Of a DNA stretch of 64,000 bases, positions 1 to 9,375 are shown piece after piece. The DNA lies in contig CALYLW010000438.1 in the NCBI GenBank assembly GCA_944989445.1, positions 434,001 through 498,000 of the forward strand, written 5' to 3'. Position 1 is the first letter of the stretch; each line of letters opens with the position of its first letter. Made by a program: the position numbers and the translations under genes. This DNA comes from Ampullaceana balthica. Taxonomy: Eukaryota; Mollusca; Gastropoda; Lymnaeidae. Under the pieces are notes generated by a model. It was not told the origin of the DNA and did no database searches. It was given only the letters and a program-made list of their open reading frames with translations.

Positions 1-427
1 TATATGATGGATCCAGTTACCCTATATGATGAATTCAGTTACCCTATATGATGGATCCAGTTACCCTATATGATGGATCCAGTTACGCTATATGATGGAT
101 CCAGTTACCCTATATGATGGATCCAGTTATGCTATATGATGGATCCAGTTACCCTATATGATGGATCCAGTTACGCTATATGATGGATCCAGTTACGCTA
201 TATGATGGATCCAGTTACGCTATATGATGGATCCAGTTACCCTATATGATGGATCCAGTTACCCTATATGATGGATCCAGTTACCCTATATGATGGATCC
301 AGTTACGCTATATGATGGATCCAGTTACCCTATATGATGGATCCAGTTACCCTATATGATGGATCCAGTTACAATATATGATGGATCGAGTAATACCCTA
401 TATGATGAATTCAGTTACCCTATATGA
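1..427. repeat. 22-base minisatellite with a BamHI site per unit
   Basis: About 19 near-identical 22-base units reading TATATGATGGATCCAGTTAC plus two bases. Each typical unit carries GGATCC; a few carry GAATTC instead. The array starts at the window edge, so its true length is unknown. Units differ mainly at the two bases after GTTA (CC, CG or TG). The last units are degenerate and the array stops near 427. Confidence 0.97.
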
Positions 428-680
428 TCCCGCTTTGAATGCTTGTAGCAGTTAATTTATTGTGGTCCAAATTCCAGAAAGTGCCAAATCCCCAATAAAA
501 TCCTGTTTTCTGTTAGATCCCATCTCAATAAGGATTGTGACGGTATATATATTAAATAAGACCAGGTTTCAATAACACACATATTCACTCTGACTGTCAT
601 TTATATTCCGGTAAAATAGCCAAGACAATAAAAATAAAAATATGAAATGGAATTTCCATTGATTTTTCTGAACTGAACTG
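428..680. other. Unique AT-rich DNA, no gene seen
   Basis: No open frame of note and no repeat structure that I can support. It separates the left-edge minisatellite from a LINE relic whose short GTTCA tail lies at about 663-683. Confidence 0.6.
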
Positions 681-1356
681 AACTATCCCTTAACCCGTTG
701 TTGGGTCGTTGGGGCACCATCGTGAACTGCTCACTAACACACGCTATTTGTCACGTTCCTGTGCTGCCCTTTGAGAGTCGCTGAATGACAGGCCGGTCCA
801 CTCTTTGATATCGTCCTCTTCTTTTGTCTGCCTCTTTTCCTTCCTCCCTGGACTGTGCCTTGTAATATGGTTTTTGCGAGACCTCCAGTTCTTGTCACGT
901 GTCCGTACCATCGTAAATTCCTTTTCTAAATTGATGTGAGTAGGTCCTCGTAGGGGCCAATGACAGTACTTATTGTTTTGCGGACCGCTTCGTTTGTGAT
1001 GTGCGCTGTGTAGGAGATATTCAATATCTTTCTGAAACATCTCATCTCTAGCGCACTGATTCTTCTTTGGAGGTCTGCGGTGAGCGTCCAAGCCTCGCAA
1101 CCATACAAAAAGACCGACATCGCCAGAGAGCGCATTAGTCGGATCTTTGATCTCAGGGAGAGCTTTTTACTTTGCCAGATGTGCTTTAATTTGCTCCATG
1201 CTGCCATTGTTTGGGCTACTTTGGCAAGAATTTCTGGCTTTGAGCCTTCGTCGGATATTATGGCCCCTAGATACTTGAAGGTGGAGACTTCTTCGAGTTT
1301 TTGCCCGTTTATCCGAATCTCGCTTGTGATTTTTGATATATTGATTTTTCAATAAC
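663..1356 (-). pseudogene. LINE ORF2 C-terminal relic (RTE/jockey-like)
   Basis: Read on the minus strand, three frames together give the C-terminal third of a non-LTR reverse transcriptase. Going 5' to 3' one meets a FKYLGAIISDEG block (about 1300), then KIRLMRSLAMSVFLYGCEAW and the helix EMRCFRKILNISY (926-1207), then a shifted frame with LRWYGHV-, DIKEWTGLSFSDSQRA- and VPQRP-like blocks (about 690-925). These blocks are standard in the ORF2 terminus of this LINE group. At least two frameshifts break it and the catalytic FADD region is absent, so it is a dead 5'-truncated copy. A short (GTTCA)n tail follows the end at about 663-683, as expected at a LINE 3' terminus. Confidence 0.85.
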
Positions 1357-1399
1357 ATAACAATTAAATCCGGTGTAGAAAAAAAACCCTCCCCTATAC

Positions 1400-1975
1400 A
1401 GTCGCCTCCCGGTGGATTTATTTTAAGATAAAGTTTCCGGGGGTGAAGTTATTTTCATCCAGATAAAAGTAAATTATTATTACCTTTAAAATAAAATCTC
1501 CCCCAAAATAAATCCGCCCCCATCAAACTTTCTCATAATACAAAAAGATCACTAAAAATAAAGGAATAGAGAATAATTATTATTGTAACTGTAATAGTCA
1601 ACCAATTTACTTACATACATACTCTTTACTTGATCATTTTTATTCTTCAGTTAAGCTTTTTGTTATTTTTGAATTAACGCTGCGTAATTAGCCACCTTTA
1701 AAAATGTGCCTCTGGGGTAGGCATTCCCTTTGCCCTCAACTTGTTACGACGCTGGCTAATATTATTATTGTTGAATTTTTTAATAATCATACACAAATGC
1801 ATGCATCACAAATGCAATTTATGTTCTGAGGCATAAACGTAATTCAACCCTAATTGGTAATTTAATATCATTAAAGGGCGGTTTTATTTTAAAAACTGAT
1901 ACTTAATTTAAAACATTGTCTCCCCCGGACAATGTCTCCCCCGGACACTTTGTTTTAAAATAAACTCTTCGGGGA
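1400..1975. mobile_element. Probable MITE with about 30-base inverted ends
   Basis: The left end (GGATTTATTTTAAGATAAAG then TTTCCGGGGG) is matched in inverted orientation by the right end (TCCCCCGGACACTTTG then TTTTAAAATAAAC and a GGGGAGAC block). Inside are further copies of the CCCCGGACA motif. The interior has no coding content. I could not define a clean target-site duplication, so the exact ends are uncertain. Confidence 0.55.
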
Positions 1976-2169
1976 GACTTATTATTTATTTATTATTATT
2001 ATTATTAATATCTTTTGGGTGGTGGGGGGGGGGTGGGCTTTATTTCGCGACACCGCCCCAAAAGTACATTATGTAAAGTTCATAACATACACTTAATACA
2101 TACCAGTGCAATAATAATCAAGTACTAACGTGGCCGTGTGACGTAGTCAAAATGTTCTAAGATATTGCG

Positions 2170-2397
2170 AGTATTCGTCAAAGTGTACAGCATAGTTTGA
2201 CAAAGTGTACAGCATAGTTTGACAAAGTATACAGTGTAGTTTGACAAAGTATACAGTGTAGTTTGACAAAGTATACAGTGTAGTTTGACAAAGTATACAG
2301 TGTAGTTTGACAAAGTATACAGTGTAGTTTGACAAAGTATACAGTGTAGTTTGACAAAGTGTACAGTGTAGTTTGATGAAATATACAGTATAGTTAT
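2170..2397. repeat. 22-base minisatellite (TTTGACAAAGTATACAGTG type)
   Basis: About ten 22-base units of CAGTGTAGTTTGACAAAGTA plus TA; the first two carry GTGTACAGCATAG variants. The matching place in copy B (about 15180-15200) holds only one unit-like stretch, GTATACTGTATAGC. Overlapping open frames on the minus strand here follow from the repeat and are not genes. Confidence 0.95.
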
Positions 2398-2929
2398 AGA
2401 TTTTTTCTGGATACACTTTCGGAAGGGACGTAATAATCTCTTTTAACCTTTTTCTAGATTTTAATGTACAGTATATTTATTAACGCCCTTGAATATCAGT
2501 CTACATTTTGTAGGCCTACTTATTTTATTCTTTTTTTAATACTAAATTTGAATCAACAATAACATGACAATTAATAACTCTAGATTTCTTAAATGAAATT
2601 TTGCCCTTTTACTTATCAATATTTTTGGCCTGAGGTACTTAGTCGAGATCTCATACCGTGACTAAAATTCCCCTTTTTCTTACATCTTGATAGTGTAAAT
2701 TAATTCAGGTGACATGAGTGCTTCAATACACTTTATTTGAACTTTGAATTGATCAAAAAAAATGTTGTATGCTCTACAGTTATAAGAGGTTATATTAAGC
2801 TAGAGCAACAGGCATTGATAGATGTATTGCTTAGCAGCGTATCTTACATAGTGACCCGACTGAAAGTGCCTAAATATTAAATACGAACAATAAAGCCCGT
2901 CCAAGGACTCTATGTTCAAAATCTCTATG

Positions 2930-3150
2930 TTTATAAGACATATTGCATTATTAGTTTAAAATCTTTAACTTTGCTTATAAGACAAATTGCATTATTAGTT
3001 TAAAAAGATCTGACTATGCTTATAAGATATTGCATTATTATTTTAAAATCTATTTGGTTATAAGATATTTCATTATTAATTTAAAATATCCGACTATGCT
3101 TATAAGATATTGCATTATTAGTTAAAAATCTCTGACTTTGCTTGCATAAA
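2930..3150. repeat. About 45-base imperfect tandem repeat
   Basis: Four to five units of the form CTATGCTTATAAGATATTGC followed by ATTATTAGTTTAAAATCTCTGA. The same units occur at 19900-20160 in copy B, so the array predates the segmental duplication. Confidence 0.85.
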
Positions 3151-3261
3151 CATCAGCATGTTCATAAGAATAATTAATATGGTGAAACCCTTATTATAGA
3201 ACATTGGAGTCGCAATATTCATAAGACGTAAGCGCCATTTAGTAATGAAAAAACAAAAACA

Positions 3262-3445
3262 ATGAAAACGTCGCATGCAATCTGGAACAGTCGCAGGTAA
3301 TAAGGAACAGTCGCCTGTAATCTGGAACAGTCGCAGGTAATAAGGAACAGTCGCCTGTAATCTTGAAAAGTTGTCTTAATCTGGAACAGTCGCCTATAAT
3401 CTGGAAAAGTCACATGTAATCTGGAACAGCCGCATGTATTACGTA
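3262..3445. repeat. 20-base minisatellite (GGAACAGTCGC type)
   Basis: About nine 20-base units of TCGCCTGTAATCTGGAACAG, with AGGTAATAAGG variants alternating regularly in the first half. Copy B (20210-20290) keeps only three or four highly diverged units. Confidence 0.93.
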
Positions 3446-4020
3446 AAAGTCACAATTCATGTGACAAAGTAATTGGTCGCTGTTTTTGAAATAATAATTG
3501 TCAAATTAATTATCTTTATACACACACTTAAATATGCTGGCAAATACAATAAATATATATAAAATATTGTCATTTAATAAAAAAAAATAGCTATAATTAT
3601 CAGTCATATGTCAGAAGTAGGGAATGGAGAAATAAGAATAAAATAAATGTAATGTTCCTTAGAGATCTATCAGAACTATCCAACGTACCACTTAGGGAAG
3701 TGTGTGCACGACATGAAACATATAACGTTATTTACGCATTGCTTTCATACACCAAACTAATTCTTAATATTTTTTTTGTATATAACATAATTTGTCACAC
3801 GGGTCGATGTGACAAAGTGCATTTTCAGTCTCATCAAGCAGAAATGTTCAATTATATTTATATTTTCAAATTTAGCACTTATGTAGGGAAAATGAAAATA
3901 TGAATCAACTTTGAAGGTCTTGTTCCAAAACGTATTAATCCAATAGTTGTTCAGCATCTAATTACCTTAAGAGTGTAACATGAACAGGTAATAGATGGTA
4001 AGACTAGTTGGTGATCATAT
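3446..4020. other. AT-rich DNA downstream of the lectin pseudogene
   Basis: No gene is recognisable. Short open frames at 3652-3903 and 3757-3957 have AT-rich composition and no recognisable domain. The TTTGTCACACGGGTC block near 3790 is shared with copy B near 21090, so this is duplicated, probably non-coding flank. Confidence 0.5.
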
Positions 4021-4027
4021 GAGACTG

Positions 4028-4782
4028 TCACACGCCAGGGATCTCACAAATAAATGCAAAACCGTTATTGCATCTGACGTCGTTCCCAAAAAAGTCTGAT
4101 TTACTAATAACGACACAATCTTCAAGCGACGTTGATGGAGTTGCTTTTCCGCTAATGAAAACGACGGCAAGTTCATCGGCAGTGCACACCGCACCGTCAG
4201 ACCAAACAAGTGTTCCTTCTCGTACCATGTCGTCAAGACCTATCCAAAGTCCAGTACCAATCACTTGTTGTTTCTTTATGGCAGAAGACAGCAGTTGTTT
4301 TTTAGCGAGGTTTTCATAGTGGCCAGAAGTCCTTGGCGGGCTTTGCATGACGCGGAGGCGTTGAGATATTCGGTGGTCAGTAAGGGAATATGAATACATA
4401 CGGCACTTGTCCCATTTACTGTCAGCCGATAGCCCAGTGATGAGTCACAAAATAACTTCCCCGTAAAGTACATCGTTTGGTTTGTCAATGGCTTTGTTCC
4501 ATTTTCCCAGACCCAACTTCCGAGAACACACGAAGAGGTCAATTTATCATAGATAAAAGACTGACACATCGGTGAGCGCTTAAAACATTCGATCGCACAC
4601 ATTCCATGAGATTGTGAAGTTATGTTTGTTTGCAGTGGCAACATTCCTAAACGTTTATCAGTCACTCTGTGAAATGTGTCATGCATCAATTTAAGTTGCA
4701 CGATGCTCAACAAACTACCACAGACCAAGACATCAAACAGCAGAATACGCCTTGAGATTCTTTGTAAAACACTAGTAAACAT
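4028..4782 (-). pseudogene. PAN/apple plus C-type-lectin gene, copy A, frameshifted
   Basis: The minus-strand start at 4782 opens an N-terminal hydrophobic segment (about residues 14-29, signal peptide or anchor). A cysteine-patterned PAN/apple-like region follows (MCAIECFKRSPMCQSFIYD), then a C-type lectin-like domain beginning at FCDSSLGYRL. A one-base loss in the T run near 4300 shifts the frame, and this copy's first frame stops at 4276. The rest of the domain is open in a second frame (4028-4399), including the WIGLDD and WSDG motifs and the terminal CNNGFAFICE. Such proteins are typically secreted or membrane lectins used in recognition; gastropods have many. A TATA-like ATTTTATAAT lies about 55 bases upstream. 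The single homopolymer break could also be an assembly error. Confidence 0.85.
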
Positions 4783-5049
4783 TTTTGGTTAGCGGCGGGC
4801 TGCTTACGTATAAGTAAGTCCCTTTAGCATTATAAAATATCCAGTCTTCAGTACTTGTAACAGTAATAAATTTATTTTATTTTAAAATTTTGACTTGGTA
4901 GGAAGTTTAGGATTAGTACGATAGTCAGCTAAAAAAAAGTTACTATAGAAAATGGTGGTACTATTTTTCTTCTATTAAATGTTCTATCTTAAAGCAGCTA
5001 ATTATGTTGTTTAACTATTTCATCCAAACGGTAATAGCAATAACCATAT
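4783..5049. other. Upstream flank of the lectin copy A
   Basis: The first 40 bases (GCGGCGGGCTGCTTACGTAT) are nearly identical to the same position upstream of copy B (22089-22120), beyond which the two flanks diverge more. On the minus strand this would be 5' UTR and proximal promoter. No other gene is seen. Confidence 0.45.
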
Positions 5050-5744
5050 CTCGTCATTAGGGCTGTCAATTTTGTTGAAAAAAGCTGCCCGGGTACCCGT
5101 GAAAATTTCGAACGGGTACCCGGGTTACCCGTTCTAAAAATCGCATAATTTTCGACGTCATGACCACTATACTTTGCAACCTAGCCACCATCCATGCATC
5201 TCATTTCACACAGTAGTAGTAGCCAACGGCTTGCTTCCAGTAACATGCTATTACTAATACACTGGAATTAACTATAATGCGCTAAAACTTACATTTAATT
5301 CCTTCTGTAAATGCATTCGTCATACTCATAAACTAAAACTATAGTAAACTAAACATGCTAAAAAATGTTAACAGCAATGACGTAACGTTCAGTGTCATAC
5401 CTTGAATGTTAATATCCACTTGCCGTCGGTGGTCAATGCTAAGGGCGATGAAGGACGCAACACTGCGGTAAATCTCAAGTGATCGTGCTTTGGTCAGTGG
5501 CACTGCTTTTGTTGACACCAAAAAATTTCTGATATTGGGTGGGTCGGCGATTTGTTTATCAATATCAATTTTTATGAATAGCGTTCAGATGACGTTTTAT
5601 TACGTTGGGTTGCAACCCTTCGCAGACACAATTTCATTACAACGGTTTCATGTTGCCGTGTCGCTGTCAACTCGATTAGCCTGATTCCACACGACGTCTT
5701 CACCATCTTATTAACTTCGGGTGTATTGTTAATATCAATTTTGG

Positions 5745-6490
5745 GCAAGGCAAACACGTGTCAATGAACACAAGAAACACAAGCGAATGCAAAGGGTGTG
5801 GGTTATAGCAGTGCTTCTCAAAGTGGTGGTCCGCGGAAGTTATCATGAAAGGAAAGAAAAATATAATTATAATCCTCCAATTTCTACCAATAATACTAAC
5901 CCAATAGAATTTGTCATTTTTGACAATAAGCGAATGAATGAAAGAAATAAAAGGAAACAAAATACATTTCGCTACCATGTAAGTACAGGTAAAATAGTGC
6001 ACCGGTGGAAAAAAATCCTGCTGGTCCACCATACTAAAAAGTTTGAGAAGCACTGGGTTAAAGGAATGAAGAGAGGGGGTGGTAGAAAAACGGCATTAGA
6101 TAGTATCAATCGGTCACCCACTGTCGGCTATTTCAAAGCAAAGTTAATGTCAAAACAAGGGTGCTTTTATGAACAAAAAACATAACAGCCTCTTTCATCT
6201 TTGTGGAGTCCATCCTCACAGCCGACGTCTTACCCATCTTACGGTGTTAGTAACTATTTAATTTATTAAATTTAAATACTGATAACCTTGTACGCATTAT
6301 TACCATCAGTTTTTCTAGGTCACCACGTGTTAATAAACACAAGAAACACAAGCGGATGTAAATGGTGTGGATTATAGGAGTGAAGGGAGGAGAGGGGGTA
6401 GATAAACAACATTAGCTAGTATCAATCGGCGTATTTCAAAGCAAAGTTAGTGTCAAAGCAGTTTAAAAAAAAACAGCGTCTTTCATCTCA
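5745..6490. repeat. Internal direct duplication in the hAT element
   Basis: The stretch with AACACAAGAAACACAAGCG, GTATCAATCGG and TTTCAAAGCAAAGTTA occurs twice, at about 5745-6205 (interrupted by the MITE) and about 6322-6480. The second unit reads GTGTGGATTATAGGAGTGAA across the point where the first carries the MITE, so it is an internal empty site. Confidence 0.8.
5809..6055. mobile_element. Nested hAT-type MITE (CAGTGCTTCTCAAA ends)
   Basis: It has 14-base identical terminal inverted repeats, CAGTGCTTCTCAAA. The flanking 8-mers GGTTATAG (5801-5808) and GGTTAAAG (6056-6063) differ at one base. The 247-base body is AT-rich; an open frame running through it (5787-6185) is incidental. It lies inside the element at 5058-6884. 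Confidence 0.88.
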
Positions 6491-7205
6491 AAAACGTCCA
6501 TCCTAATTTTTGGCAGAGGATTTTTAAATGATTCTTTTAAAGAACCAAAACTTTTTTGTGTTGTGCGACTTCTGTTTCAGATTGAGAGAAAAAAAGATGT
6601 ATCCAAATACATTGTAGTTTGTTGGGGCCTATTTTATTTCCCGTTGACAGATATTTCTCCTTAGATGTACTTCACAGCATATTTAAAAAAAAACTTTTCA
6701 TTTGATAAATTGTTTCGGGAGTCACAATGTAAACACAAAAAAGCCGCATGGGAGCCGAAGTTTGGCCTACGGTTAATATAGACATTGAAGCCACATTCTC
6801 ACGGGTACCCGAGCGGAATTTTACTACCCGGGTAATCACTCGAGCCACGGGTACCCGGGTCCTGGGTACCCGTTGACAGGCCTACTCGTCATATTCCTGA
6901 AGTATTTTCCAAACTGACTTCTCAAGGAATCACCACACATAATGCCGCCAAGAATAATGTTACAAGTTCTATCGGGAGATTGTCACCAGCTCTGATAGAC
7001 TAAATATTTTAGCTCATCAGACATGGACGATCGATTGGTCGAAAGATCGGTAGTCCTGGGTAACATTCAAAGTTCAGTTGAATGAAGTTTTTCAAACACG
7101 AATCTTTTGTTGACATTGTTCCCAGCCAAGTAAACTTTTTTCCAAATTCGCGATGAACGTAAATTCTTTTGAAACTTCACAAAGTTACTAGCGCCTACGT
7201 GCAGC

Positions 7206-7676
7206 TCAAGCGTTGCGGAACAGACACAGTCCATTGGCTTTTGATGAGGAAATATGAAGTAGCCTCGTGGATATAAAAACTATAGCGGGATCGATTTCAA
7301 AGTCAATATTTACTTCAATTACACACCAGGGAGTCCCAAATTGTACAAGTTGAATATTTACATTAAAGCTTTTGAGCAGAGTTTGTGATGACATAAGACC
7401 TATCAAGCTACAGTGTTCCTCGTGAAAACTTTCATAGGTCATTGCATCGCTAGTCAACCCGCCTATGGCTATGTAGTATTGTAACCATTGTTCAAGATTT
7501 GAACACCACTTTATGGGAACGAAATTTTTTAATTTTTTAAATGGAAAAAATAGAAAGCACGTCCCCGGTTGAGGGGGTGAATGCTGACATTTTCTAGTAA
7601 AGATACGACTTGGTAAATAAATGTAAATATTCTTTATATTAAAGATACTTGTTAAATAAATGCAATTAAATAACAC
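7206..7676 (-). CDS. Unrecognised open frame of 156 codons, possibly an exon relic
   Basis: I do not recognise this protein. It contains the stretches CSNLEQWLQYYIAIGGLTSD and STRLLHISSSKANGLCLFRN and has no obvious signal or repeat. The equivalent place in copy B (about 22675-23000) aligns at DNA level but is interrupted by several stops and frameshifts. A GTTGCGGAACAGACACAGTC block at the 3' end is strongly conserved between the copies. It may be a fragment or exon of a gene that was duplicated with the lectin gene, or it may be chance. The AT-rich N-terminal 45 codons are probably not coding. Confidence 0.3.
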   Translation of the reverse strand: MLFNCIYLTSIFNIKNIYIYLPSRIFTRKCQHSPPQPGTCFLFFPFKKLKNFVPIKWCSNLEQWLQYYIAIGGLTSDAMTYESFHEEHCSLIGLMSSQTLLKSFNVNIQLVQFGTPWCVIEVNIDFEIDPAIVFISTRLLHISSSKANGLCLFRNA

Positions 7677-7870
7677 ACTACACCATCTTGTAAATTTCTG
7701 TTAGTTTCTACCCTAACAATTAGTAAGCTTTCAATTACTTTTTACAGACCTGAACTTTATTTAATCTATCATATTTACATCAGTGGCGTAGCTAGGGTCA
7801 TCTGCGCCCGGGGACATGACACAAATTTTGCGCCCCTTCTCGGACCGACAGATTCTGGGGGCTCACTGAG

Positions 7871-8036
7871 TAGGGTTGCCAGGTGGCTGTCTCAAAAATA
7901 CCGGACAATAATGTAGAATTTTGTAGATGGCACAATATTTCAATGTAAAATGTCCGGTATTGCTTCCATTTTTCCACTGGACAAATAACAATAATACTGG
8001 ACAGTCCGGTACAAAACCGGACATCTGGCAACCCTA
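7871..8036. mobile_element. Nested hAT MITE (TAGGGTTGCCAG ends)
   Basis: A 166-base insertion with 12-base identical inverted ends TAGGGTTGCCAG and perfect 8-base flanking repeats TCACTGAG (7863-7870 and 8037-8044). The interior has repeated TCCGGTA/TACCGGAC motifs in both orientations. It has no coding capacity. Confidence 0.93.
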
Positions 8037-8217
8037 TCACTGAGCCCCCAAGAAATTTTTGAAATTTTACTGTTTATATGTTTCATTTTCGAAGCATCTG
8101 GTATTTTAATGAAGTAGAATACAGACTAATAATTGTCTCTGCGATTGTAAACAATTTATTTGAAGAAAAAAAAAGACTCCACTAATTATACATGACTGGA
8201 AAAGACATAGTCTACAA

Positions 8218-9367
8218 CAGTGTTGTCCAACCGAAAATCGTTCACGGCACACTAAACTGGTAAAAAATTTGCGCGCCACACCTAACAAAAGAACAAGAAA
8301 TCAGTGTTTATTTAAAAGATGTTTCATAATTAATGAGATACTTGATTTTCTTTGGAGCAGATTAGCTCAAAACACGGCTCATTGCTGGATAAGCAAACTC
8401 TCATTTCTCTGTCTATCATCTGCAGCAGTATGCGAGCAGTTGCGCCTTTCCGCTGATGTCAGTACTTTCATCGATTTGCATTGCCCAGAGCTTTTGGATG
8501 TCGTCGGCTTCCGCAAAATGCTCTTTAATTTGATTGTCCAAATCTGTCAAAATGTCAGTTTCCGACGTCCCATCGTCTGGTGAGACAGTGGAATCTTATT
8601 TATTTTTTCAACAGCGTCTGGTCCCAACTCCATAGTCTCAACTGCGATTCGTAAAGACGGCAATATGATTGTCTCAGCGTCCAAATTAGATTTCTTTTGT
8701 TTGACCAAAAGATTCGCAATTTTATAGCTTGCTAACTGAGCTTTGAGAGAAATTGAGGAAAATTTCTTCATTATTTTTGACTTATGCTATAAGTTAGACC
8801 GAATGGATGCGAAATAACTATTCGGCTTGTCTTTCAATCCTTCATGATTTGAGTTCAGATGCCGCTTCAGTTCACTGGGGTTCATGGACTCGTTGGACAA
8901 TGCCATGTTACAATTAAGACAAAACGGAAGATAAGGATCATTTGCACATTGTATGAAACCATACTCAAGATATTCCTCGTGATATTTCCGTTTGGCAACA
9001 TTCTTCTTGGATTTCGCAGCTCTCTCTCCATTTTGATGCTCGCTGGAATCCTTCTGGCTTCTCTTCAAAAAATTATCCATAGCCGTCTGTAATTAAAAGT
9101 TTGTAAAAAAGTGAAAAGCAGGAAAGGGTTTTTATTTACTTACAACAGATATTTATTTCCTAATGGAGGAGAGAAATTGTGTAGCTTTCAAGAGATTCTC
9201 AAAACCAGAACAATACAAACATGAAACGTTTTTATTCAATTCTTTTTCGGTTAAGGATATTTTTTTTCAATACTTGAAGGTTCGAAAAGCCTAGCAATTT
9301 ATGGTATTTTTTATATCTTTCGCGGCACACTAAAATTTTCTCGCGGCACACCGGTTGGACAACACTG
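8218..9367 (-). mobile_element. Nested hAT element with BED-finger transposase relic
   Basis: The 16-base inverted ends CAGTGTTGTCCAACCG are identical. The 8-base flanks GTCTACAA (8210-8217 and 9368-9375) are identical. Subterminal GCGGCACAC motifs recur near both ends. The 1150-base body contains the N-terminal part of a ZBED5/FAM200-like transposase on the minus strand; the catalytic C-terminus is missing, so it is an internally deleted copy. It sits inside the hAT element at 7783-12036. Confidence 0.95.
8415..9080 (-). pseudogene. hAT transposase N-terminal relic with BED zinc finger
   Basis: The frame starting at 9080 (97 codons) carries a BED-type finger: C54-x2-C57 and H74-x4-H79 within CLNCNMALSNES and LKRHLNSNH. 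A second frame (8547-8771) has KAQLASYKIANLLVKQKK, the conserved helix after the BED domain, then PLSHQTMGRRK. A third frame (to about 8415) has QIDESTDISGKAQLL, the start of the RNase H-like core with its first acidic residue. This is the order in SCAND3/ZBED5/FAM200-type hAT proteins. Two frame breaks separate the pieces, and the later catalytic residues and dimerisation domain are absent. Nothing functional can be made. Confidence 0.88.
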
Positions 9368-9375
9368 GTCTACAA

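Larger units (their letters stand above)
5058..6884. mobile_element. hAT-type element with perfect 8-base target duplication
   Basis: The ends are inverted: TAGGGCTGTCAA on the left and the complement of TAGGCCTGTCAA on the right, each followed by GGGTACCCG-rich subterminal DNA. The flanks are identical 8-mers, CTCGTCAT at 5050-5057 and 6885-6892. Copy B of the segmental duplication reads straight through at about 22365 with one CTCGTCA, so it keeps the empty site. The 1827-base body has no intact transposase. It holds an internal direct duplication and a nested MITE at 5809-6055. Confidence 0.92.
2100..7590. repeat. Segmental duplication copy A
   Basis: This block aligns in the same orientation with about 15105-23065. 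Shared landmarks in the same order are the GTGACGTAGTC / TTGACGTAGTC start, the TTTATTAACGCCCTTGAA block (2478 and 15472), the 45-base TTATAAGATATTGCATTATT repeats, the lectin pseudogene, the TCATCAGACATGGACGATCG block (7015 and 22482) and the GTTGCGGAACAGACACAGTC block (7212 and 22678). Copy A alone carries the 22-base array at 2170 and the hAT element at 5058. Copy B carries other insertions. By eye the two copies are moderately diverged. Confidence 0.88.
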
